Notes under the pieces: model-generated
The model's input: the letters and a program-made list of their open reading frames with translations, nothing else
What the model was told of the DNA's origin: nothing
The model's database searches: none
Program-made: the position numbers and the translations under genes
In this document: positions 1-5,322 of the stretch, in pieces
Position numbering within the stretch: the first letter of the stretch is position 1
How the letters are laid out: the number at the start of each line of letters is the position of its first letter
Source: Sulfurovum sp.
GTDB lineage: Bacteria > Campylobacterota > Campylobacteria > Campylobacterales > Sulfurovaceae
Direction: 5' to 3'
DNA: 5,322 nt
NCBI GenBank assembly: GCA_027046415.1
Contig: JALTYW010000111.1
Location: forward strand, 1 to 5,322

Positions 1-180
1 CTCACTACCCCACCCCTGAGTGAACATCGCTTCTGGAGAGTAGAGTGCCCCATCCGTTACCGCAGGTACCCAAACTACTTTTTTAAGCATGGCTATCGCC
101 TCTTTGAAGCTTTTTGCCTGTTGCATCTTTTGTGACCCTGCATAAGAGGCACTCAGCGGGGCAATACGCTGCATCATATC
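1..180 (-). other. Start of a further C-terminal domain, cut by the window edge (possibly transglutaminase-like)
   Basis: Residues about 1421-1480. After a helix (AKSFKEAIAMLKKV) comes VWVPAVTDGALYSPEAMF, then TQGWGSE at the edge. A helix, then a Tyr-x-Pro-Glu segment, then a Gly-rich turn resembles the approach to the helix that carries the active-site residue in transglutaminase-like and papain-like folds. The active-site region would lie just outside the window, so I cannot say whether it is catalytic. Treat as a weak suggestion. Confidence 0.25.
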
Positions 181-3100
181 TTTTGCACCTTCAAGTGACA
201 CGACACGTTTATGTGCATATGCCGTTCCTTTTCCTGAGACAATGCGTTGTTGGCGTACTTTTTCCAGCACCGCTTGCATATCTTTCTCCCAACTGCTTCT
301 CTCAAGCTTCTGTTTGTTGACCAAAAGAGGAGCTGCTTTATCACTCAGGCTTTTTAGCTTTTTTTGCTCGATTGCATAGCTAAGATCAGCAAACACAGGA
401 GAGGTCAGATAGAGCGGTTTCTCCTTGTTCAGTCCATGCAGATCAAAAAGCACCAGACAGCGTTCTTGGTAACCGTCCGGTGCCATGCTGTCACATCCAA
501 GCACCCGTGTGTTCGTCTTGCTGTCTATGTTTCGCACATCAGGGTTTGTACCGCCGTCTACACTGCTGAAGTTACCAAGCCCTCTGTGCGATACGGCACC
601 TGAGTGCTGCTGTGGTTTCTTTTTTGCATCCTTGTCGGGTGCTTTTTGCGTCAGTTGCAGCATATGATGCAGCCGTGCGGCACTGCCATCCTCTTTTTCA
701 TCCAGTGTCACATCTGCAAGCAGATAATCGCTACTGTATCCGTCAAGATAATCAAGCCGGTAGAGTCCGTTGAGTGAGAGTGAGATCCCCTCTGCATCAG
801 CTTTGGCAAGTACCTTTGGTATCTTTGGCGGGATATTTTCTTTGCTAATGCCTATCTCTTTGTCTTTCCCCTTGAGTGAAACGACAAGACTTTGGGGTGC
901 ATCTTGAAGCAGTGTCGGCACCTGAAATACCAGTGCAAAACGGTTATGCGATCCGGGAGCCAAAGAGAGTGCATCGTACAATCCAAGCGGTATCATCTGT
1001 GTAATAGGTGCGGGTTTGAGCATCCAGTCACCGTAAGGAGAGTCTATTTTGAGCCTGAAACGCTTTTGCGGATCGAGTGCCAGAAGAGCATCGACCTTGC
1101 TGTTCATGGCAACAATCAGCGTCTCATAGAGGCTTCCTTTGGGTGCTTTGATGCCTGCAAGTGTATCGTCAAAATGTCTGCCCAGCACGCTAAGGCTGAA
1201 GGCATCGCCAAGTTTCTTTGGAGTCTGTTTGGGGAGTACCTCTACACTGGCAGCATGTTGTTTCATGGTACCTATGATGGGAAGATCAATGTGTCCGTAG
1301 GCTGTGTCGTAAAAATGCAAAGAGAGTGATGCAATGCTCTTGTTTGGAATACGAAAGAGCAGCATACCGGACTTTGAACGGTTACCGTCAATGGTAAGTG
1401 AGGTAGCATCCATTGGCAAAAGCGGTTTTTCCAGTGCCCATGTCATGGGGCTCATGGGCATCTCATGGCTGCCGTTTAGGCGAATAAAGAGATGGTTGGC
1501 GAAATTTGGTACCTCATAGGCAGGTATGGCTTCTTTGTAGGTGTAGTTTTCATTGCTCTGCCCAATCCAGCTTGCCGGATGGCTGCCACCCTCTTTACCT
1601 ACGGCTACTTTTTGTACCGGCAGCATGTTGGTCATATTCATGTCAAGCACCAGATAGGTGTAACCGTGTCCGGCATCAAGCCCTTTGAGACGGCCAAGCA
1701 GATAGGCTTTGCCTACACTGATCTTTACCGCCTTGTTGTGTGCTGCAATGGTACGGTTCTGATCATCTCTAAGCGGTATGATTTTGCTGATACGTACATC
1801 TTTCATGGGCATATCGTCCCCATAGATCGTGTGTGCGGTTTTGGCATTGTAGCTTTTGGCATCGGTTTTAAAAGGACGAATAGTGTAGGCAACCTCTTTG
1901 ACTTGTTTGGAAGGCGTTTTTTCATGCAGTATCGGCAGGTTGAGTGGGCTCTCACCTACCGCTGCCACGCTTACTCCTGTGCGCGCATCTCTTTTTTTGA
2001 GTTTTATTGAAACAGAAGAAACATTGTGTGCTTCATGACTCTCTTTGCCTACCTTGCGGGTGACAGCAAGAATTTTCTGTTTGATCTTTTCGATGTCGGA
2101 ACTGACAAACGACTCACCACCGCTCAGTTTTGCCATCTGCTGCATATGCACCACTGTTTTTGGATCTTCCCACATACCAAGCCAAAAGCTCTTTATGCCG
2201 CTGCGTTTAAATGCCATCAGCACTGCTTTAAGCTCTTTTTGCTGCTCTTTGTCAAACTTGAATGCATCTGCCGCGGCATCGGTAGTGAAGATGAAGTAGC
2301 GTCTGCTGGAAGGCTGTACCTTACACAACGCCAGTCCTTTTCTAAGTGCTTTGAGAATCTCGGTACCGCCACCCGTTTTTATTGTGCCAATTCCGGCAAG
2401 CAGTTTCGCTTTGTCCTGTGTCAGTATCTGCACCGTTTTGACATCTGATGCGAAAGTACTCAACTGTATAAACGTCCCTTTTGGCAGGCTTTCAATGCTC
2501 TGTGCCAGCATCGACTTAAGCGGTTCAAAACGATTGGCACACCCTTTGCAGTCACTGTAAAACGAAGAACGCAAATCCATAGAACCGCTTACATCTACCA
2601 TATAGTTCACGACAGGCTGCGCACCCTGTATCGGTGTTTTGCCTCTTTGGTATGTAAGTCTATAGGCAGAAGAGAGTGTCTGGCGGATATCTTCAAAGAT
2701 ACGATCTATCTGTGCCATATTCTCACCCTGATAGTAGGCAGTTTTTGTCATCCGTGCAATCGCACTCAGTGTCGTTGTATCGGCATGCTTTCCAAAGGCG
2801 ATGGGATAGATGGGAACATCCGCATCCTGTACCTTGGCGATCATCTGATCGAATGTTGCCTTGCTGCCGCGGCGGGTATCGTTGTAGTTGGCATCTTTAC
2901 CGTCTGTAAAGAGGATGATACTCGCACGTGATTTTCCCTCAAGCAGTGTTGTGCCTTTGATGATGGCATCGTAAAGGGCAGTCGCACCGTTGGCACGTAT
3001 GCGTGAGAGTTTTTGCAACACCTCGGACTTGCTGCCTGTTTGAAGTACTTTGACCTTTGTGTCAAAATCTACCAGCGTGATTTTGGCATCCTCTGGCAGT

Positions 3101-4440
3101 TTTTCAAGAAAGGTACGCACACTTTGCAGTGCAGCACGCATACTGTGTTTCATAGACCCTGAGGAGTCAAGCAGCAGTACAATCTGCATCGGTTCATGCA
3201 GGTGTTCAATGTTGAGTACTTTTCCCGGTATGCTGCCATCTTCATACACCGCAAAGTCCTCTTTTTGCAGTGTAAGCCCTTTTGGAAGGTGCGAGAGAGA
3301 TAGATCGACACGCACAGTTGCATTGTCATCACTGTGTGCACCAAAAATCGCCATCTGCGTGGTGGCTTTAACATCTTTGATATGCTGTTTATCGTGCATT
3401 GCACTAAAATAGACGGGCCATGTTACCGTTGTCATATGTTCTGAACGTACCGGAACAAGGTTGGTACGAAGACCGTCTTTGCTGAAGCTGTAGTAGGCAT
3501 TGTTCAGCCAGTAGAGCGCATCTCCGTTGGGGAGATAGTCGCCTTTTGGTTTACCGTAACTGCCGTTTATATATCCGATACTTTTTAACGTTGGTAGAGA
3601 GTTCAGAGAGTTTTTGAGCTGAAAAACCCCTGGTTTTTCCGAAAGCGTACCAAGCGGTGTTACTTTATGGTCAGTTTCAACAAGCCTCAAGCGTACTTTC
3701 GCTTTTTTACCCAATGTAGTGAGTTTAAAATCGTGCATACCGCGGTAGGGGTCAAGAGAGAACATCGTATAGTGTTTGTAGTATTTGGGATCACACTGCA
3801 TCGACTGTTCATTTCGGATAAAGACACCTTCCCCTTTGGGATAGGACATTGTTTTGATCTTTACCCCCTTTGGGGAGAGCACATCCACCTTTAGATAAAC
3901 ATAATGTTCTCCATCAAACGGTGCACGCAGCAGCATCTCTGAGGGGATTGAAGCATTGGATTCATCCAAAACAACATCAACCGACGTATTGAACGGCAAA
4001 TACCGCTCTTGATGGATATAAACCCTAAAGTGGTCTGACCATCCGTAGGTAATGTCGATATAGATCTTTTCATGTTTTTGGGGACGATCCCAGATCAGCT
4101 TAATATCGCTTTTTTCTTTGTTGTCCTCCAACAGCAGTGCACCTTTGGATTGAAGCAGCGATAACAGACTTTCTATCTTTTTAGGTTGCTCTTTTTTGGC
4201 AACCATTCCCCTAAAGTGCCAATAGGCACCATTAATATCAATGCTGTGTTTAGTGCCGTTGGCATCATGGTAGCTGAATGTTGTATCTGAAATGTCAAAT
4301 CCGTCAAAAAACCGGTATGATTTGTCAAGCTTTACCAAATCAACAGGCGGTTGGGGGTAGGTATCGTTCTTTCCATAGTACCCATATACCAACTGCAACA
4401 ACACTGCCCAGACAATAAGCCACCTTCCTATCTGTTTCAT
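1..4440 (-). CDS. Large exported protein with two tandem VWA domains and Ig-like repeats (3' end outside window)
   Basis: I translated this frame from ATG at 4440 to the left edge: 1480 codons with no stop, so the C-terminus is missing. The start is set by GGAGG five bases upstream and by a signal peptide right after it (MKQIGRW, then hydrophobic LIVWAVLLQLVYG; no lipobox Cys, likely signal peptidase I cleavage near residue 20). Order: residues 21-370 are unrecognised and mostly beta; 374-402 is a short module ending DFAVYEDG that often precedes VWA domains; VWA-1 is about 417-600; VWA-2 about 608-798; three Ig-like modules lie at about 902-1356; a Lys/Glu/Gln-rich helical stretch spans about 1357-1400; a further domain begins near 1421 and is cut. 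MIDAS residues are complete in both VWA domains. VWA domains bind protein ligands through a bound Mg2+ or similar ion. I infer a periplasmic or surface adhesion or assembly scaffold; its partner is unknown. It follows the upstream gene by 10 bp, so co-transcription is likely. The architecture is well supported, the biological role is not. Confidence 0.93.
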   Translation of the reverse strand, partial: MKQIGRWLIVWAVLLQLVYGYYGKNDTYPQPPVDLVKLDKSYRFFDGFDISDTTFSYHDANGTKHSIDINGAYWHFRGMVAKKEQPKKIESLLSLLQSKGALLLEDNKEKSDIKLIWDRPQKHEKIYIDITYGWSDHFRVYIHQERYLPFNTSVDVVLDESNASIPSEMLLRAPFDGEHYVYLKVDVLSPKGVKIKTMSYPKGEGVFIRNEQSMQCDPKYYKHYTMFSLDPYRGMHDFKLTTLGKKAKVRLRLVETDHKVTPLGTLSEKPGVFQLKNSLNSLPTLKSIGYINGSYGKPKGDYLPNGDALYWLNNAYYSFSKDGLRTNLVPVRSEHMTTVTWPVYFSAMHDKQHIKDVKATTQMAIFGAHSDDNATVRVDLSLSHLPKGLTLQKEDFAVYEDGSIPGKVLNIEHLHEPMQIVLLLDSSGSMKHSMRAALQSVRTFLEKLPEDAKITLVDFDTKVKVLQTGSKSEVLQKLSRIRANGATALYDAIIKGTTLLEGKSRASIILFTDGKDANYNDTRRGSKATFDQMIAKVQDADVPIYPIAFGKHADTTTLSAIARMTKTAYYQGENMAQIDRIFEDIRQTLSSAYRLTYQRGKTPIQGAQPVVNYMVDVSGSMDLRSSFYSDCKGCANRFEPLKSMLAQSIESLPKGTFIQLSTFASDVKTVQILTQDKAKLLAGIGTIKTGGGTEILKALRKGLALCKVQPSSRRYFIFTTDAAADAFKFDKEQQKELKAVLMAFKRSGIKSFWLGMWEDPKTVVHMQQMAKLSGGESFVSSDIEKIKQKILAVTRKVGKESHEAHNVSSVSIKLKKRDARTGVSVAAVGESPLNLPILHEKTPSKQVKEVAYTIRPFKTDAKSYNAKTAHTIYGDDMPMKDVRISKIIPLRDDQNRTIAAHNKAVKISVGKAYLLGRLKGLDAGHGYTYLVLDMNMTNMLPVQKVAVGKEGGSHPASWIGQSNENYTYKEAIPAYEVPNFANHLFIRLNGSHEMPMSPMTWALEKPLLPMDATSLTIDGNRSKSGMLLFRIPNKSIASLSLHFYDTAYGHIDLPIIGTMKQHAASVEVLPKQTPKKLGDAFSLSVLGRHFDDTLAGIKAPKGSLYETLIVAMNSKVDALLALDPQKRFRLKIDSPYGDWMLKPAPITQMIPLGLYDALSLAPGSHNRFALVFQVPTLLQDAPQSLVVSLKGKDKEIGISKENIPPKIPKVLAKADAEGISLSLNGLYRLDYLDGYSSDYLLADVTLDEKEDGSAARLHHMLQLTQKAPDKDAKKKPQQHSGAVSHRGLGNFSSVDGGTNPDVRNIDSKTNTRVLGCDSMAPDGYQERCLVLFDLHGLNKEKPLYLTSPVFADLSYAIEQKKLKSLSDKAAPLLVNKQKLERSSWEKDMQAVLEKVRQQRIVSGKGTAYAHKRVVSLEGAKDMMQRIAPLSASYAGSQKMQQAKSFKEAIAMLKKVVWVPAVTDGALYSPEAMFTQGWGSE
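373..1737 (-). repeat. Three tandem divergent Ig-like (DUF4352-type) modules in the giant protein
   Basis: This is a protein-level repeat, not visible as DNA repeats. Module A (residues about 902-1058), B (about 1076-1196) and C (about 1210-1356) share the same strand order. An early strand gives YLVLDMNM (A, 929-936), TLIVAMNS (B, 1107-1114) and YLLADVTL (C, 1239-1246). A late strand gives MLLFRIPN (A, 1026-1033), ALVFQVPT (B, 1169-1176) and LVLFDLHG (C, 1329-1336). Each is followed by a last pair of strands: SLSLHFYD, SLVVSLKG and PLYLTSPV. A late strand of the LVF-x-VP kind after a long loop is typical of the DUF4352 (telokin-like Ig) fold. Modules A and C carry long insertions. Family assignment is by eye. 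Confidence 0.5.
2047..2619 (-). other. VWA domain 2 of the giant protein, with a CxxC insert
   Basis: Residues about 608-798, starting only a few residues after VWA-1. The MIDAS loop reads NYMVDVSGSMD, with D616, S618 and S620. The Thr element is in KTGGGTEILKAL (T693) and the Asp element is in FIFTTDAAAD (D721). The core strand FIQLSTFASDV (656-666) fits the second VWA strand. An extra stretch after the MIDAS loop contains C631 and C634 as CKGC. The low similarity to VWA-1 outside the motifs points to an old duplication or independent acquisition rather than a recent copy. Confidence 0.9.
2641..3192 (-). other. VWA domain 1 of the giant protein
   Basis: Residues about 417-600. The first strand and MIDAS loop read IVLLLDSSGSM, with D425, S427 and S429 as the DxSxS motif. 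The second MIDAS element is the Thr in NGATALYDA (T487) and the third is the Asp in ILFTDGKD (D513). The strand KITLVDFD (about 453-460) and the PIYPIAFG strand (543-550) are typical VWA core strands. The preceding segment DFAVYEDG (395-402) matches the short beta module found before VWA domains of the TIGR03436-type group. All metal-coordinating positions are present, so the domain should be able to bind a divalent ion. Confidence 0.92.
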
Positions 4441-4444
4441 ACTT

Positions 4445-4450
4445 TCCTCC
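4445..4450 (-). promoter_or_regulatory. Ribosome binding site of the giant VWA gene
   Basis: On the minus strand the 10-base gap reads GGAGGAAAGT and then ATG. GGAGG is a near-consensus Shine-Dalgarno sequence five bases from the start codon, which fixes the start at 4440. The TAG stop of the upstream gene touches the first G of this site, so ribosomes terminating there could reinitiate directly (translational coupling, inferred). Confidence 0.9.
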
Positions 4451-5322
4451 CTACTCTAAAAATTGCCACTGCAAACGCAATCCGGCATTAACAATGCCGT
4501 TTTTTCGTACAAATCCATCAATTCGTATTTTGACGTAATGTCCCTCAGCCGTTTTGAGTACCAAAACCGTACCTTTGTGCAATGCTCTTCCAAAAAGGTC
4601 ATAACCATGCAAATGCATATGCATAGCCTGGCTGCGTTTGAATTCTCTAAAACCATAGTGTTTGACAATGCCGTATTGTGTACCGTTTAAAAATGCCATC
4701 CGCTGCATATCACTCTTGTATGCATCCCCATACCAGCCAATATCGGCAGTTGTACGCTTTCTACCGCGCATAGAACCATTTTCAAAGTCGAATGTCTCAC
4801 CCCGCATCACAACAGCATGACCGGACATTACTCTCTTTACTCCACTGTTGCGCTGTTGCTGACGTTCAAAATCAACCATAAATGTAAAGTTTTCATTCAG
4901 GCGTTCGGCAACACGTTCACTCAACCCCTGAAAAAGCCGTCTTCTGGCATCGTTATAAGCGTCAACAGATCCTGAAGTTCGGGTAACAAGTGAAAGCGAA
5001 TAGTCCACACTGCCATGATATACATCGTAATCCCAACGGTCTTTAACCCAAAAATAGGCCTTGATCCTTGTCTTTAACCGATAGCGGTGTTGTGTACCAC
5101 GGTGAGGATCGGGTCTTTTGTAGTCTGTTATTTTGACAGTCAGAACAAAAGGTGCATCATACATCAGTTCAATGTTACCCCGCATTTGAAGTGCATGCCC
5201 AAGCCCATTCACAAACTGATTCTCTTCCCAACGGTTTACTCCATTGCCAAAAACAGAATCAATACTTAGCGGCAAAACTGGATACGTTTTGCTGTAAAGT
5301 ATTGTGATCGTTAAGATAAGAT
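4451..5322 (-). CDS. Exported protein of unknown function, possibly LptE-like in its N-terminal part (5' end outside window)
   Basis: The frame ends with TAG at 4453-4451 and stays open to the right edge. An ORF caller would begin it at TTG 5275 (274 residues), but that codon has no ribosome binding site, and the codons before it read LILTITILYSKTYP, a good signal-peptide core. The true start therefore lies beyond 5322. Numbering from the TTG: residues 33-130 alternate beta strands (VLTVKI, YRLKTRIKAYFW, DYSLSLV) and then an amphipathic helix with repeated Arg, Leu and Glu (about 107-128). This order is loosely like LptE-type lipopolysaccharide-assembly lipoproteins, a structural impression only. 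Residues 137-148 are Gln/Arg-rich. Residues 158-274 form a beta-rich segment with FDFENG (162-167), ADIGWYG (177-183), GIVKHYGF (202-209) and GTVLVLKTAEGHYVKIRIDGF (235-255). I have seen similar strings (FDFD-G, then DI, then G-TV-VKT-EG-Y-K) in secreted bacterial proteins but cannot name the family. No catalytic motif is visible. It is upstream of, and probably co-transcribed with, the giant VWA gene. Confidence 0.88.
   Translation of the reverse strand, partial: LILTITILYSKTYPVLPLSIDSVFGNGVNRWEENQFVNGLGHALQMRGNIELMYDAPFVLTVKITDYKRPDPHRGTQHRYRLKTRIKAYFWVKDRWDYDVYHGSVDYSLSLVTRTSGSVDAYNDARRRLFQGLSERVAERLNENFTFMVDFERQQQRNSGVKRVMSGHAVVMRGETFDFENGSMRGRKRTTADIGWYGDAYKSDMQRMAFLNGTQYGIVKHYGFREFKRSQAMHMHLHGYDLFGRALHKGTVLVLKTAEGHYVKIRIDGFVRKNGIVNAGLRLQWQFLE
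5282..5322 (-). other. Signal-peptide core of the upstream gene, cut by the window edge
   Basis: In frame with the upstream gene, the last codons at the right edge encode LILTITILYSKTY, a run of Leu, Ile and Thr followed by a small polar region. This is the shape of a signal-peptide h-region and c-region. No ATG, GTG or ribosome binding site occurs in this frame inside the window before the edge, so the positively charged start of the peptide must lie beyond it. No lipobox (Leu-x-x-Cys) is seen in the visible part. Confidence 0.6.

Noticed and set aside
892..1329. Plus-strand ORF of 145 codons
   Set aside because: It lies wholly inside the giant minus-strand gene. Its translation has no domain-like pattern and no ribosome binding site, and the minus-strand frame gives clear Ig-like strands over the same bases.
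1492..2010. Plus-strand ORF of 172 codons, the longest on that strand
   Set aside because: It is antisense to the spacer and first Ig-like module of the giant protein. The Cys/Phe/Tyr-rich composition is typical of an antisense shadow.
2026..2448. Plus-strand ORF of 140 codons
   Set aside because: It is antisense to the second VWA domain, where the minus strand encodes an intact MIDAS.
2841..3404. Minus-strand ORFs of 74 and 84 codons (2841-3065 and 3150-3404)
   Set aside because: They are out of frame with the giant gene and overlap VWA-1. The 1480-codon frame through the same bases carries the conserved motifs.
3050..3412. Plus-strand ORF of 120 codons rich in Ser and Cys
   Set aside because: It is antisense to the first VWA domain; the Ser/Cys richness comes from reading the opposite strand of a real gene.
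4438..4453. Possible promoter or terminator between the two genes
   Set aside because: The gap is only 10 bases and is filled by the ribosome binding site and spacer; there is no room for a terminator hairpin or promoter.
4613..4624. ATGCATATGCAT palindrome as an operator site
   Set aside because: It lies deep within a coding region, far from any promoter, and is explained by alternating Met and His codons.
4456..4668. Minus-strand ORF of 70 codons
   Set aside because: It overlaps the C-terminal part of the upstream gene in another frame and shows no independent features.

Overview
The window is almost entirely protein-coding, and all of it reads on the minus strand. Two genes lie head to tail, 10 bp apart. 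The upstream gene (right side) enters through the right edge without its start codon. The downstream gene (left side) begins at 4440 and leaves through the left edge without a stop after 1480 codons. No RNA gene, mobile element, CRISPR array, promoter or terminator can be supported, and neither reading frame is broken.

Right part, 4451-5322: the C-terminal 290 or so codons of an exported protein. The frame stays open to the window edge, and the last codons before the edge encode a hydrophobic stretch that looks like the core of a signal peptide. The mature part has an N-terminal alpha/beta segment with weak LptE-like character and a C-terminal beta-rich segment, separated by a Gln/Arg-rich stretch. 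I cannot name the gene.

Left and central part, 1-4440: one very large exported protein (over 160 kDa for the visible part). In order it has a signal peptide, about 350 residues of unrecognised mostly beta sequence, a short beta module leading into a first von Willebrand factor A (VWA) domain, directly a second VWA domain, a spacer, and three modules that appear to be divergent copies of one Ig-like (DUF4352-type) beta-sandwich. After these comes a charged helical stretch and the start of another domain cut by the window edge. Both VWA domains keep all residues of the metal-ion-dependent adhesion site (MIDAS), so both are expected to bind a divalent cation and a protein ligand.

The two genes look like consecutive members of one operon: the stop codon of the first abuts a strong ribosome binding site (GGAGG) for the second. 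A shared role at the cell envelope is therefore likely: a large adhesion or assembly scaffold made together with a smaller periplasmic or outer-membrane-associated partner. That role is inference. The exported proteins and the LptE-like character suggest a Gram-negative bacterium. GC content is moderate (mid-40s percent by eye) with many AAA lysine codons, which would fit Campylobacterota such as Sulfurovum or Sulfurimonas, but this assignment is a low-confidence guess.
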